From contig NZ_LR732816.1 in the NCBI RefSeq assembly GCF_902506205.1, positions 2,802,993 through 2,866,992 on the forward strand: DNA of 64,000 nt, written 5' to 3'. The position numbers and the translations under genes were made by a program. Origin of the DNA: Brevundimonas sp. G8. GTDB lineage: Bacteria > Pseudomonadota > Alphaproteobacteria > Caulobacterales > Caulobacteraceae. The notes beneath the pieces are model-generated. The model was not told where the DNA came from, searched no databases, and was given only the letters and a program-made list of their open reading frames with translations. This document shows positions 55,649-64,000 of this stretch, in pieces (the stretch's first letter is position 1; the number at the start of each line of letters is the position of its first letter).

Positions 55649-56328
55649 GGCAGGCGTTCCTCGAAGCCGCCATCCGTGCCGATGATAGCGAGATCAGCGA
55701 GATCCAGGAACAGCCCGTGCTCGACCACGCCGGTGATCAGCTTCAGATCGTCGGCCAGGCGAACCGGATCATGGATGGCCTTGCAACCCGCGTCGTAGAT
55801 CAGGTTGCCGCCGTCGGTGCGGACCAGACCGCGATCTGCCTGACGCACGCGGGCGGGCTGGTTGATGTCGTGATCGATCAGAACGTCGGCGATGCGGTTG
55901 GCCGTGGTCTTGTGACCGAAGGCGACCACCTCGATAGGCAGGGGGAAGGTTCCCAGCACCGGCACCACCTTGGCGGCGTCGGCGATGACGATGCACCGGG
56001 CCGAGGCCTCCCACACCAGCTTCTCCCTCAGCAGAGCCGCGCCGCCGCCCTTGATCAGGGCCAGGCCTGGGCCGACCTCGTCGGCGCCGTCGACGGTCAG
56101 GTCGATGCGGGGGGTGTCTTCCAGCGTCGACAGCGTCAGGCCCAGTTCGCGCGCCAGGTCAGCGGTCTTTTCCGAGGTCGGGACGCAACGCAGACCCGAC
56201 AGGTTGCGCGCCGCCAGAGCCTTGACGAACCAGGCGGCGGTGGAGCCGGTGCCCAAGCCCACGACCATGCCGGCCTCGACATGGGTGGCGGCGGCCTCGC
56301 CGGCGTTTTTCTTCTGGATATCGCTCAT
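55645..56328 (-). CDS. rpiA: Ribose-5-phosphate isomerase A
   Basis: A 227-residue RpiA interconverting ribose-5-phosphate and ribulose-5-phosphate. [21 protein letters not shown] and [15 protein letters not shown] are the phosphate and substrate loops. It overlaps glmU by four bases and follows it in a leftward operon. Confidence 0.95.
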   Translation of the reverse strand: MSDIQKKNAGEAAATHVEAGMVVGLGTGSTAAWFVKALAARNLSGLRCVPTSEKTADLARELGLTLSTLEDTPRIDLTVDGADEVGPGLALIKGGGAALLREKLVWEASARCIVIADAAKVVPVLGTFPLPIEVVAFGHKTTANRIADVLIDHDINQPARVRQADRGLVRTDGGNLIYDAGCKAIHDPVRLADDLKLITGVVEHGLFLDLADLAIIGTDGGFEERLP

Positions 56329-57677
56329 TTGGACTTCGCGGCTTTCTTGGCTTTGGCATCTACGCGGAAGGCGGCGGCCGCTTCGAGTTTGACGGTCTGG
56401 CGGGCGCGGCCGAAGGCCATGGCGTCGGCGGGCACGTCCTCGGTGACGACGGAGCCGGAGGCGATCAAGGCGCCTTCGCCGATGACGACAGGGGCGACCA
56501 GGCTGGAGTTCGAGCCGACGAAGGCCCCGGCGCCGACCTGAGTCTGCGCCTTGTTGAAGCCGTCGTAGTTGCAGAAGATGGTCCCGGCGCCGATGTTGGC
56601 GCCCGCGCCGACCGATCCGTCGCCTAGATAGGCCAGATGGTTGGCCTTGGCGCCCTCGGCCATCTTGACGTTCTTGACCTCGACGAAGTTGCCGATCTTG
56701 ACCCCGGAGGCCAGGTCCGCGCCGGGGCGCAGACGGGCGTAGGGACCGACCTCGGCGCCGGAGGCGACGCGGGCGCCCTCGACATGGCTGAAGCTGCGGA
56801 TGCGGGCGCCGCCCTCGATCACCGCGCCGGGGCCGAAAACCACGAAGGGTTCGATGACGGTTCCGCCACCGACCTGTGTGTCCCAGGCGAAGTGGACGGT
56901 GTCAGGCGCGGCCATGGTGACGCCGGCCGCAAGGAAGGTCTGGCGCTGGACGGTCTGGAACAGGGCCTCGGCCTGGGCCAGCTCGGCCTGGGAGTTGACG
57001 CCCATGACGGCGTCCTCGGTGGCGAAGACGGCGTGTGTCGGATGGCCGGCCTGGCGCGCCAGTTCGACCACGTCGGTCAGATAGTATTCGCCTTTGGCGT
57101 TGTCGTTGCGCACATCCGCCAGCAGCGAGAAGAGCAGGGCGGCCGGCGCGGCCATAACGCCAGAGTTGCAGGCGGTGATGGCAAGGATTTCGGCCGAGGC
57201 TTCCTTGGCCTCCGTGATGGCGGTCAGGGCGTCGCCGTCTAAGATCAACCGGCCATAGGCGCCGGGATCGCGGGCCTCGAAGCCGATCACGGTCACACCG
57301 TCGGCATTGAACGCAGGCTCGATGTCGGCAGATTTCAGCAGGGGCACGTCGCCATAGGTGACGACCACCTCGCCGTCGAAGCCGGCCAGAGCCTGTTCGG
57401 CGGCGCGGACGGCGTGACCGGTGCCCAGCGGCGGGTCCTGGACGGCGATGGCGGCCTCGCCCAGGCGTTTGACCACATGGGCGCGGACCTCGGGCGAGTG
57501 GGTTCCGACGACGACGACGATCCGTTCGCAGCCCAGGCCTTCGGCCGCGTCGATGGCGTGGTCCAGCATGGCGCGATGAGCGACCGGATGCAGCACCTTG
57601 GGTAGGGTCGACTTCATCCGCGTGCCTTGGCCGGCGGCGAGGATGATGGCGGCGCGGGGGCGCGTCTGGCTGGTCAT
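56325..57677 (-). CDS. glmU: Bifunctional UDP-GlcNAc synthesis enzyme GlmU
   Basis: A 450-residue GlmU. The N-terminal uridyltransferase domain has [23 protein letters not shown] and [11 protein letters not shown]. The C-terminal acetyltransferase is a left-handed beta-helix of hexapeptide repeats ([44 protein letters not shown]). It makes UDP-GlcNAc, the substrate of MurA. rpiA follows with a four-base overlap. Confidence 0.97.
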   Translation of the reverse strand: MTSQTRPRAAIILAAGQGTRMKSTLPKVLHPVAHRAMLDHAIDAAEGLGCERIVVVVGTHSPEVRAHVVKRLGEAAIAVQDPPLGTGHAVRAAEQALAGFDGEVVVTYGDVPLLKSADIEPAFNADGVTVIGFEARDPGAYGRLILDGDALTAITEAKEASAEILAITACNSGVMAAPAALLFSLLADVRNDNAKGEYYLTDVVELARQAGHPTHAVFATEDAVMGVNSQAELAQAEALFQTVQRQTFLAAGVTMAAPDTVHFAWDTQVGGGTVIEPFVVFGPGAVIEGGARIRSFSHVEGARVASGAEVGPYARLRPGADLASGVKIGNFVEVKNVKMAEGAKANHLAYLGDGSVGAGANIGAGTIFCNYDGFNKAQTQVGAGAFVGSNSSLVAPVVIGEGALIASGSVVTEDVPADAMAFGRARQTVKLEAAAAFRVDAKAKKAAKSK

Positions 57678-57730
57678 GAATCGTCTCGCGGTCTAGTCGT
57701 CGTTCGCCGTCTACAGCGACCCCGCCGTTC

Positions 57731-57838
57731 CGTCATCCTCGGGCTTGACCCGAGGATCGGATTTGGCGAGCGCGGGTGCGTCGCCGTTTCGCACGCGCGG
57801 GGCGGCGCCCGATCCTCGGGTCAAGCCCGAGGATGACG
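57731..57838. repeat. Perfect 30-bp inverted repeat, intergenic
   Basis: CGTCATCCTCGGGCTTGACC at 57731-57750 opens a 30-bp arm (to 57760) repeated exactly in reverse complement at 57809-57838, with 48 bp between. Each arm is itself partly palindromic (CCTCGGG...CCCGAGG). This is a dispersed alphaproteobacterial repeat type. It lies in the divergent glmU / phosphatase region. Confidence 0.8.
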
Positions 57839-57856
57839 AATGGAAAGAGAGTGACC

Positions 57857-58570
57857 ATGACCGATCGCGACCTGGAAGGCTGGACCATCGCCTTCGATCT
57901 AGATGGGACGCTGGTCGATTCCGCACCGGACCTGATCGGAACGCTGAACAGATTGCTGGTCGAGGAGGGACTGCCGGCCGTGCCGATGGAGTCGGCCCAG
58001 ACCCTGATCGGTTCGGGCGCGCAGGCGCTGTTGGCGCACGGGTTCGAGGCGGCGGGCGCGTCGGTCGAGCGGGCGCGGTCCGACGAACTGTTCGAGCGGT
58101 TCCTGATCGATTACGCCGCCCACATCGCCGACGGTTCACAGCCGTACGGAGGCGTGGTCGAGACTCTGGAGCGGTTGAGCGTGCGCGGAGCGATCCTGGT
58201 CGTGGCGACCAACAAGCGTTCGGACCTGTCGGAACTGCTGTTGGAGAAGCTGGACCTGACGCGGCATTTCGCCGCCATCGTCGGGCCGGACCGGGTCAGC
58301 GCCCGCAAACCCTCGGGCGCGCATCTGAAGGAGGCGGTCGTCAAGGCCGGCGGCGATCCCGATCGGGCCATCATGGTCGGAGACGCGGCGCCGGACGCGG
58401 ATGCGGCCAAGGATGCGGGCATGCCGTGCATCCTGGTCACCTTCGGCTTCACGCTCGTGCCGGTCGAGGAACTGGGTGCCGACGTCCTGATCGACGATTT
58501 TGAGGATGTCGAAGAGGCCATCGACGGCATCCTGTCGGACTTCTACGTCATGAAGGCGCTGAAATTCTGA
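57857..58570 (+). CDS. HAD hydrolase, phosphoglycolate phosphatase-like
   Basis: A 237-residue HAD phosphatase. TIAFDLDGTLVDSAPDL is motif I with the nucleophile and acid Asp; VVATNKR is motif II; a Lys in SARKPSGAHL and VGDAAPDADAAKDAG supply motifs III and IV. The helical cap between motifs I and II suits phosphoglycolate phosphatase. ATG 57857 starts just after the inverted repeat. The exact substrate is not certain. Confidence 0.88.
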   Translation: MTDRDLEGWTIAFDLDGTLVDSAPDLIGTLNRLLVEEGLPAVPMESAQTLIGSGAQALLAHGFEAAGASVERARSDELFERFLIDYAAHIADGSQPYGGVVETLERLSVRGAILVVATNKRSDLSELLLEKLDLTRHFAAIVGPDRVSARKPSGAHLKEAVVKAGGDPDRAIMVGDAAPDADAAKDAGMPCILVTFGFTLVPVEELGADVLIDDFEDVEEAIDGILSDFYVMKALKF

Positions 58571-58670
58571 GGGACGCGGACAGGAAATCTGTCGGCTGAA
58601 TGATCGCCGGTGCGGTTGCGGATCGACGCGGCGATGGACAGATTGGCGCACCCCTGTTGAAAGCAACTCC

Positions 58671-59960
58671 ATGCTCGCCCGATTTTTCAAGATCCCGCTG
58701 TGGCAGCGCACCGCCGCCGGCTTCATCCTCGGCATCATCGCCGGGCTGATCCTGCGGGAGCGGGCCGAGGTCTGGCTTCAGCCGATCGGCGACGTCTATC
58801 TGAACCTGATCCGCATGGTGGTGGCGCCCCTGGTCCTGTTCACCATCGCAAGCTCCATCGCCAAGCTGGGCGAGGGAGCGGGGGCCGTGCGGCTGGGGGT
58901 GCGGACCATCGTCTGGTTCGCCATCACGTCGCTGCTGGCCGTGCTGGTCGGGTTCGCGTTCGGGCACATCATCAATCCGGGTGTAGGCCTGTCCAACCTG
59001 CCGCTGGGCGAGGTCAAGGACCGGGTGATCCCCACGCCGCTCGAAGTGTTGATCGGCGTGGTGCCGACCAATCCTTTCGCGGCGCTGGCCGAGGGCAAGG
59101 TGCTGCAGATCATCTTCTTCTCGGCCTTGGTCGGCATGGCGCTGGTGGCGCTGGGCGATCGGGCGCAGGGAGTGCGGCGCCTGGTGGACGAGGGCGCCGC
59201 CGTCATCTTCCGCATCACCCGCTGGGTGATCCAGCTGACGCCCATCGGCGTGTTCGGCCTGATCGGCTCGGTCGTCGGCGGTTATGGCTGGGAGGCGCTG
59301 CTGCCGCTGCTGAAGTTCATCCTCGCCATCTATGCGGCCTGCCTGTTCCACATCCTGATTGTCTATTCGGGCCTGCTGAAGGTGCACGGTCTAAAGGTCA
59401 CCAGCTTCTTCCGCGGCGCCTTCGCGGCCCAGCAGACGGCGTTTGCGACATCATCGTCGCTGGGGACGCTGCCGATCACATTGCGCCAGACAGTCGAGCG
59501 TCTGGGTGTGCCCCAGGCCTATGCCGCCTTCGCCGTGCCCCTGGGCGCCAATGTGAAGATGGACGGTTGCGGCGCCATCTATCCGGCCATCGCTTCGATT
59601 TTCATCGCCCAGTATTTCAAGATCGACCTGACCTTGACGCAATATATCCTGATCGGCCTGACGGCGGTGTTGGGGTCGCTGGGGACCGCAGGCGTGCCGG
59701 GAACCAGCATCGTCATGCTGACCCTGACCCTGTCCACGGCCGGTCTGCCGCTGGAAGGTATCGGCTATATCGTGGCCATCGACCGGATCATCGACATGAT
59801 GCGCACCGCGACCAACGTCACCGGCCAGATGCTGGTGCCGGTGCTGGTGGCCAAGGAGGAGGGCATTCTGAACGAAGACATCTACAACGGTCATGTCGCC
59901 TGGTTACCGGGCGACCCGGAAGCCGACACGCCCGAAGGGGTCCGCGCCGCCGGAATCTGA
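58671..59960 (+). CDS. Dicarboxylate/amino acid:cation symporter (DAACS)
   Basis: A 429-residue symporter of the GltP/DctA type in the inner membrane. AAQQTAFATSSSLGTLPITL is the serine-rich re-entrant loop; PLGANVKMDGCGAIYPAIASIFIAQ and GTAGVPGTSIVMLTLTL are the substrate- and cation-binding segments. It imports C4-dicarboxylates or acidic amino acids with protons or sodium. Stands alone. Confidence 0.94.
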   Translation: MLARFFKIPLWQRTAAGFILGIIAGLILRERAEVWLQPIGDVYLNLIRMVVAPLVLFTIASSIAKLGEGAGAVRLGVRTIVWFAITSLLAVLVGFAFGHIINPGVGLSNLPLGEVKDRVIPTPLEVLIGVVPTNPFAALAEGKVLQIIFFSALVGMALVALGDRAQGVRRLVDEGAAVIFRITRWVIQLTPIGVFGLIGSVVGGYGWEALLPLLKFILAIYAACLFHILIVYSGLLKVHGLKVTSFFRGAFAAQQTAFATSSSLGTLPITLRQTVERLGVPQAYAAFAVPLGANVKMDGCGAIYPAIASIFIAQYFKIDLTLTQYILIGLTAVLGSLGTAGVPGTSIVMLTLTLSTAGLPLEGIGYIVAIDRIIDMMRTATNVTGQMLVPVLVAKEEGILNEDIYNGHVAWLPGDPEADTPEGVRAAGI

Positions 59961-60016
59961 AACGGACTCTTGCGCAGGGCCGGCGACCGGGCTATGTCGC
60001 CGCCTCCGCAAGGCAA

Positions 60017-60091
60017 GGACGCGTAGCTCAGCGGGAGAGCACCTCGTTCACACCGAGGGGGTCACAGGTTCAATCCCTGTCGCGTCCACCA
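60017..60091 (+). tRNA. tRNA-Val (anticodon CAC)
   Basis: A 75-base tRNA. The acceptor GGACGCG pairs with CGCGUCC, with discriminator A and encoded CCA. The loop UUCACAC gives CAC, decoding GUG. Confidence 0.96.
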
Positions 60092-60108
60092 TTTCTCCCA
60101 TTTCCAAT

Positions 60109-61038
60109 CTAGCCTTGCATCGCCCAGTCTTGCGGCCATTGGCCTGTGACCGAGCGGTAGGCGAGGGCGAAGGCGCCGATCAGTCCGGCCGAGGCACCGG
60201 CGGTCGGAGCGGCGATATAGGCCTCCATATCGAGATCGCGGATGCTGGCGTCATAGCCGCCCAACTGCCGTGTCAGCGCGTGCCGGACCAAGCCATACAT
60301 ATGCGGCTGCATCACACCGCCGCCGATGATGATTCGCTCCGGACGTAGCGTGTAGGTCAGGTTGGTGCAGAGGCCGGCGATATATTCGGCCGCCATCGCC
60401 CAAGCGGGATGATCGCGGGCGAAGGTCTCGGCCGGCGCGCCCCATCGGGCGTGGAGCGCAGGGCCGCTCGCCAGGCCTTCCAGGCAGTCGCCGTGGAAGG
60501 GGCATGTGCCGGCGAATGTGTCGTCGCCCTTTGCGCGAGGCAGGCGGATATGACCGGCTTCGGGATGGTTCGCCCCGCCATGAGGTGCGCCGTTGACCAT
60601 CACGCCGACGCCCACCCCGGTCCCGATCGTGACGTAGCAGAAACTTTCCAGCCCTTGCCCGCTGCCGAACAGCCGTTCCCCGATCGCCGAGCCGTTCACA
60701 TCGGTGTCCAGCGTCATCGTCACATCCAACGTGCGCCGCAGATGGGCCAGCAGGTTGACGTTGCTCCAGCCGGGCTTGGGCGTTGTCGTGATCGCACCAT
60801 AATCGGCCGCGTCGGTTCGTAGGGAGAGGGGGCCAAAGCTGCCGATCGCCAGCGCCGCCAGCTTGCCGTGGCGCGACTGGGCCTCGACGAAGAAGGCGGC
60901 GACGGCATCCAGCGTTTCGTCAGGCGTGGTGGTGGCGATTCGGACCTGTTCGACGATCCTGCCATTGGCGTCCGCGACGCCGCAGATGAATTTGGTGCCG
61001 CCGGCCTCGACGCCGCCGAGCAGGATGGGATGGGTCAT
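60109..61038 (-). CDS. ROK-family fructokinase
   Basis: A 309-residue ROK sugar kinase. GGVEAGGTKFICGV is the ATP-binding phosphate loop; VTIGTGVGVGVMVNG, then HPEAGHIRLPR, and a zinc-type CPFHGDCLEGLASGPA segment match bacterial fructokinases. It phosphorylates fructose, perhaps other hexoses. Stands alone, converging on tRNA-Val. Confidence 0.9.
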   Translation of the reverse strand: MTHPILLGGVEAGGTKFICGVADANGRIVEQVRIATTTPDETLDAVAAFFVEAQSRHGKLAALAIGSFGPLSLRTDAADYGAITTTPKPGWSNVNLLAHLRRTLDVTMTLDTDVNGSAIGERLFGSGQGLESFCYVTIGTGVGVGVMVNGAPHGGANHPEAGHIRLPRAKGDDTFAGTCPFHGDCLEGLASGPALHARWGAPAETFARDHPAWAMAAEYIAGLCTNLTYTLRPERIIIGGGVMQPHMYGLVRHALTRQLGGYDASIRDLDMEAYIAAPTAGASAGLIGAFALAYRSVTGQWPQDWAMQG

Positions 61039-61281
61039 TGTTGCTCGCTTATGGGTGCGACGAAGATTCGCGGGAGTGAACGCAGGATGCCGTCAGGCGT
61101 TTATCGGCCATGACCCTTCTTGCTCGCATATTGATCACGCTGGACGCCACGACGAAGATTCTGACCCGCAAGGAACGGCTGCTCTGACGAGCAATCCGTG
61201 CGCGGCAGGATTTGGCGATTGCGTTGAACGCTATGCATCGCCACCTTTGCCTTCAGACTAAGACATGAGACGAGGACGCCG

Positions 61282-61422
61282 ATGGCCCGCAAACCCAACT
61301 ACAGCTTCGAACGCCAGGAACGCGAGCGCGCGGCGGCCATCAAGGCGGCCGAAAAGGCAGCGGCCAAGGCCGAACGCAAGGCTGAAACCGCGACCGAAAA
61401 GGCGCCGCCCGCCGAAGACTGA
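61282..61422 (+). CDS. Small Lys/Ala-rich conserved protein (46 aa)
   Basis: A 46-residue protein, MARKPNYSFERQERERAA, then a Lys/Ala/Glu-rich helix ending KAPPAED. Short proteins starting ARKPNYxFER are widespread in alphaproteobacteria with no known function. ATG 61282; GAGGACG upstream could serve as Shine-Dalgarno. It lies 66 bp before the DAHP synthase gene. Confidence 0.75.
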   Translation: MARKPNYSFERQERERAAAIKAAEKAAAKAERKAETATEKAPPAED

Positions 61423-61488
61423 CGCTTTGCAGCAAAATCCATCCGTCTTTTCGTTGTTTGGATAGGCGCAAAGCCCTATTCTTGCACG

Positions 61489-62859
61489 ATGACACGCTGG
61501 ACCCCCGATAGCTGGAGAACCAAGACCGCCCTGCACATGCCGGCGGACTATCCAGATCCCAAAGCCCTCGCCGTCGTCGAGGACGAGTTGCGCGCCCTGC
61601 CGCCGCTCGTCTTCGCCGGCGAGGCCCGCCGCCTGACGTCGAAACTGGCCCAGGTAGAGCGGGGTGACGCCTTTCTGCTTCAGGGCGGCGACTGCGCCGA
61701 GAGCTTCAAGGAGTTCTCGACCGACAATATTCGCGACACCTTCCGCCTGATCCTGCAGATGGCGGTGGTCCTGACCTTCGCCGGGCGCAAGCCGGTGGTG
61801 AAGGTCGGCCGGATCGCCGGTCAATTCGCCAAGCCGCGTTCGTCGCCGCTGGAAGAGATCGACGGCGTCGAGCTGCCCAGCTATCGCGGCGACATCATCA
61901 ACGGCATGGGTTTCACGCCGGAAGAGCGCGTGCCCGATCCGCAGCGCCTGATCCGGGCCTATAATCAGTCGGCCTCGACGCTGAACCTGCTGCGGGCCTT
62001 CGCCGGCGGGGGCTATGCCGATCTCTACAACATCCATCGCTGGACCTTGGGCTTTGCGGGCGACAATGCCGCCGGCGCCCAGTACCGCGAGTTGGCTGAC
62101 AAGATCACCGAGGCCCTGGCCTTCATGGAGGCGGTCGGCGTCACGCCCGAAACTCACCCGGACCTGAGTCGGGTCGAAGTGTTCACCAGCCATGAAGCCC
62201 TGCTGCTGAACGTCGAGAGTGCCCTGACACGTCTGGACGGCGGATCGGGCGAATGGTTCGACACCTCGGCGCACATGCTGTGGATCGGCGAGCGCACGCG
62301 TCAGCTTGATGGATCGCACGTGGAGTTCATGAAGGGGATCAAGAACCCTATCGGTGTGAAGTGTGGGCCGACCATGACGTCCGACGACCTTCTGCCGCTG
62401 ATCGACGCGCTGAACCCCGATAACATTTCGGGCCGTCTGACGCTGATCGGTCGCTTCGGTCACGACAAGGTGGGCGAACGTCTGCCCAAGCTGATGCGGG
62501 AAGTGAAGGCGTCTGGCCGCAAGGTCATCTGGTCGATCGACCCGATGCACGGCAATACGCTGAAGGCCGGAAACGGCTACAAGACCCGGCCGTTCGACCG
62601 GATCCTGGGCGAGGTGCGGACCTTCATCGACGTGGCCGAGGCGGAAGGGGTTCACCCCGGCGGCGTCCACCTGGAAATGACCGGCCAGAACGTCACAGAA
62701 TGCATCGGCGGCGCCCAGGCGGTGACCGAGGACGACCTGTCCAACCGCTATCACACCCATTGCGATCCGCGCCTGAACGCCGACCAGGCGCTGGAGTTGG
62801 CTTTCCTGGTGGCTGAGCGCCTCAAGGCGGGACGGGTCGCGCAGTCGGCGGCGGCCTAG
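61489..62859 (+). CDS. Class II DAHP synthase
   Basis: A 456-residue 3-deoxy-7-phosphoheptulonate synthase of the plant-like class II. It condenses PEP and erythrose-4-phosphate, the first shikimate step. [47 protein letters not shown] and PVGVKCGP-like IGVKCGPTM, then [15 protein letters not shown] with metal ligands, are typical. Residues for allosteric control are not resolved by eye. The aromatic genes downstream share its direction. Confidence 0.96.
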   Translation: MTRWTPDSWRTKTALHMPADYPDPKALAVVEDELRALPPLVFAGEARRLTSKLAQVERGDAFLLQGGDCAESFKEFSTDNIRDTFRLILQMAVVLTFAGRKPVVKVGRIAGQFAKPRSSPLEEIDGVELPSYRGDIINGMGFTPEERVPDPQRLIRAYNQSASTLNLLRAFAGGGYADLYNIHRWTLGFAGDNAAGAQYRELADKITEALAFMEAVGVTPETHPDLSRVEVFTSHEALLLNVESALTRLDGGSGEWFDTSAHMLWIGERTRQLDGSHVEFMKGIKNPIGVKCGPTMTSDDLLPLIDALNPDNISGRLTLIGRFGHDKVGERLPKLMREVKASGRKVIWSIDPMHGNTLKAGNGYKTRPFDRILGEVRTFIDVAEAEGVHPGGVHLEMTGQNVTECIGGAQAVTEDDLSNRYHTHCDPRLNADQALELAFLVAERLKAGRVAQSAAA

Positions 62860-62950
62860 CCGCCGTCAGCGCCCCAAATGCGGGCCGATCCGGTCATGGT
62901 GACGCCATCTCTGCAGCGCCAGATCGAACCGATTTCGAAGGTAGTGATCA

Positions 62951-63526
62951 ATGGAAGTTGCGGCCCAGATTGACGACAAGCCCGGTCGGGTCGCCTATCA
63001 GGGCGCGCCCGGCTCGTTCAGCCACGAGGCCTGTCTGGCCTTGCGGCCATGGGACGAGGCGGTGGCGTTCGAGACCTTCGCCCAGGCTCTGGATGCGCTC
63101 AGGGTCGGTAACTGCGGTTGCGCCCTGATCCCTGTCGAGAACTCGACCATCGGCGTTGTTGAGCCGGCGGCGACGTTGGTGGGCGGGCTTGGCGTGGAGC
63201 CGGTCGCCGAGGTTTGGCGGCCCATCCGTCATGCGCTAATGGCGACGCCGGGGGCGCGGCTGTCGGATATCAAGACGGTCGAGAGCCACCCCATCGCCCT
63301 GGCTCAGTGCAAAGGCACGCTGGCCGGCCTGAACGTCGAGGTGATCGAGCATTTCGACACCGCTGGCGCGGCGCGCGATGTCGCTGAAGCGGGCGATCCG
63401 ACGCGAGCCGCCATCGCCCCGGTCGGCGCGGCCGAGGTCTATGGCCTGTCGATCCTGCGCAACGACTTGCAGGATTCCAGCGATAATCAGACGCGTTTTG
63501 TCCTGTTGAGCTTCCCTGAGGGTTGA
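62951..63526 (+). CDS. pheA: Prephenate dehydratase lacking the ACT domain
   Basis: A 191-residue prephenate dehydratase making phenylpyruvate for Phe synthesis. RVAYQGAPGSFSHEACL, CALIPVENSTIGVV and VESHPIALAQC are signatures, and NQTRFVLL contains the catalytic TRF motif. The protein stops there, so the usual C-terminal ACT domain (ESRP, GALV motifs) for Phe feedback is missing. No frameshifted ACT remnant is evident downstream. The leader-like ORF and a chorismate mutase follow. Confidence 0.92.
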   Translation: MEVAAQIDDKPGRVAYQGAPGSFSHEACLALRPWDEAVAFETFAQALDALRVGNCGCALIPVENSTIGVVEPAATLVGGLGVEPVAEVWRPIRHALMATPGARLSDIKTVESHPIALAQCKGTLAGLNVEVIEHFDTAGAARDVAEAGDPTRAAIAPVGAAEVYGLSILRNDLQDSSDNQTRFVLLSFPEG

Positions 63527-63559
63527 CGGCGCACGGTCTTTGCGTCCTTAAGACCTGCA

Positions 63560-63578
63560 CGGATCGCAAAACGATCCG
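63560..63578 (+). terminator. Hairpin after pheA
   Basis: A perfect 7-bp stem CGGATCG with loop CAAAA, 33 bp past the pheA stop codon and 18 bp before the leader-like ORF. No T run, so its role is uncertain. Confidence 0.35.
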
Positions 63579-63596
63579 CATAACCGGAACCGGACC

Positions 63597-63698
63597 ATGT
63601 CCCGCCAGCGCGCTCTTTCTGTTTCTTCCGACCGTTCGCGCGCGGTTTCCGGCCTCTATTTTGGCTACGGCTTTTACGGCTTTCGATACGCCGGCTGA
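63597..63698 (+). CDS. Putative Phe/Tyr leader peptide
   Basis: A 33-residue frame from ATG 63597 to TGA 63698. After an unremarkable start it contains LYFGYGFYGFRYAG: four Tyr and three Phe within 11 residues (21-31), immediately before the stop. Downstream, CCGCTCT/AGAGCGG (63739-63757) forms a hairpin, and GCCGG at 63690-63694 could pair instead with CCGGC at 63732-63736, overlapping its base. This layout fits ribosome-stalling attenuation of the chorismate mutase gene. No T run follows, so the mechanism (termination or translation) is open. Ribosome binding is weak. Confidence 0.6.
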   Translation: MSRQRALSVSSDRSRAVSGLYFGYGFYGFRYAG

Positions 63699-63738
63699 GG
63701 CGTCGGGCGCACTCCGTCCCTGACAGTCTCACCGGCGA

Positions 63739-63757
63739 CCGCTCTGAACCAGAGCGG
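63739..63757 (+). promoter_or_regulatory. Candidate attenuator hairpin
   Basis: CCGCTCT-GAACC-AGAGCGG, a perfect 7-bp stem that can be extended by GGCGA/TCGCC across a bulge. It lies between the leader-like ORF and chorismate mutase, 51 bp before the latter's ATG. Confidence 0.5.
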
Positions 63758-63807
63758 CTGTTCGCCCCTGCACATATCGAAATTCAGAATGCCGAAAGCC
63801 CAATCCC

Positions 63808-64000
63808 ATGCCCAATTCCAACGTCCAGCAAGTGTGGCCTGACATGGTCGACCTGACGCCCGAGCAGCAGGCGCTCGCCGCCCTGCGCGCCGAAATCGAC
63901 AGCATCGACGACCAGATTCTTGCCCTGTTCGAGCAGCGCCTGGCCGTCGCCGCCACCGTCGGCCGCGCCAAGGATGCGCCCAGCGGACCGCATACCAAGC
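63808..64000 (+). CDS. Chorismate mutase, AroQ type (3' truncated)
   Basis: The first 64 residues of a protein cut by the window edge. LAALRAEIDSIDDQILALFEQRLAVAATVGRAKDA is the first helix of the AroQ chorismate mutase domain, with the conserved Arg, Asp and Lys, converting chorismate to prephenate. ATG 63808 is taken; 63844 is possible. Whether another domain is fused further on cannot be seen. It supplies the substrate of the dehydratase upstream and may be controlled by the leader-like ORF. Confidence 0.85.
   Translation, partial: MPNSNVQQVWPDMVDLTPEQQALAALRAEIDSIDDQILALFEQRLAVAATVGRAKDAPSGPHTK

Overview
The window is a high-GC alphaproteobacterial chromosome segment. It looks most like Caulobacterales, probably Brevundimonas. 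The evidence is an adjacent flbT/flaF pair, many TonB-system parts, the run murA-DUF2948-UPF0262-infA-maf-RNase E/G-yacG-tRNA-Phe, and a tRNA-His with G1:U72 and A73 and no extra 5' G. This assignment is an inference from gene content; no 16S gene is present.

Region 1 (1-15882) is a pectin/uronate utilisation locus. It follows a 5'-truncated L-lactate dehydrogenase-type gene. It holds a secreted PL10-type pectate lyase, a kduI-kduD-kdgK operon, an RpiB/DhuI-like isomerase, a LacI-family regulator, a fumarylacetoacetase-fold hydratase, an ExuT-like MFS transporter, two esterases and a TonB-dependent receptor. Five copies of a palindrome close to TGACACCGGTNTCA lie in four promoter regions of this locus. 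They probably form the regulon of the LacI-family protein. The inferred route is import of pectin fragments by the receptor, cleavage and deacylation, cytoplasmic uptake, then isomerisation, reduction and phosphorylation to 2-keto-3-deoxy-6-phosphogluconate.

Region 2 (about 16066-26841) is a 10.8-kb genomic island in the 3' end of tRNA-Ser(CGA), bounded by a 16-bp direct repeat. It carries a tyrosine integrase, an excisionase-like HTH protein overlapping an unrecognised protein with polymerase-palm-like motifs, a MucR-like regulator without its zinc cysteine, a McrA-like HNH nuclease, a large serine recombinase and a small resolvase. It also has a three-gene leftward cassette (XRE regulator, PUA/Mrr-N-like protein with a hydrophobic segment, membrane protein) that is a candidate undescribed defence system, plus two secreted or membrane cargo genes.

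Region 3 (27000-46250) is core chromosome: a NUDIX/wHTH regulator with an HD phosphohydrolase, a MoxR ATPase, flagellar genes (flbT, flaF, a short FliN-like gene), an ExoD-like protein, isovaleryl-CoA dehydrogenase, a membrane-anchored GH24 lysozyme, mgtE, lipB, msrB, murA and the infA-maf-RNase E/G-yacG run. tRNA-Leu, tRNA-Thr and tRNA-Phe punctuate it. A tiny ORF behind a complete anti-Shine-Dalgarno complement, followed by strong hairpins, sits at 32142-32301.

Region 4 (46384-64000) has exbB-exbD-tonB, tRNA-His, ligA, peptidase and lipoprotein genes, a polyprenyl-phosphate sugar transferase, rpiA-glmU, a HAD phosphatase, a dicarboxylate symporter, tRNA-Val, a fructokinase and an aromatic amino acid cluster. 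That cluster is class II DAHP synthase, an ACT-less prephenate dehydratase and a chorismate mutase cut by the window edge. A 33-codon ORF packed with Phe and Tyr codons precedes the mutase and looks like an attenuation leader peptide.
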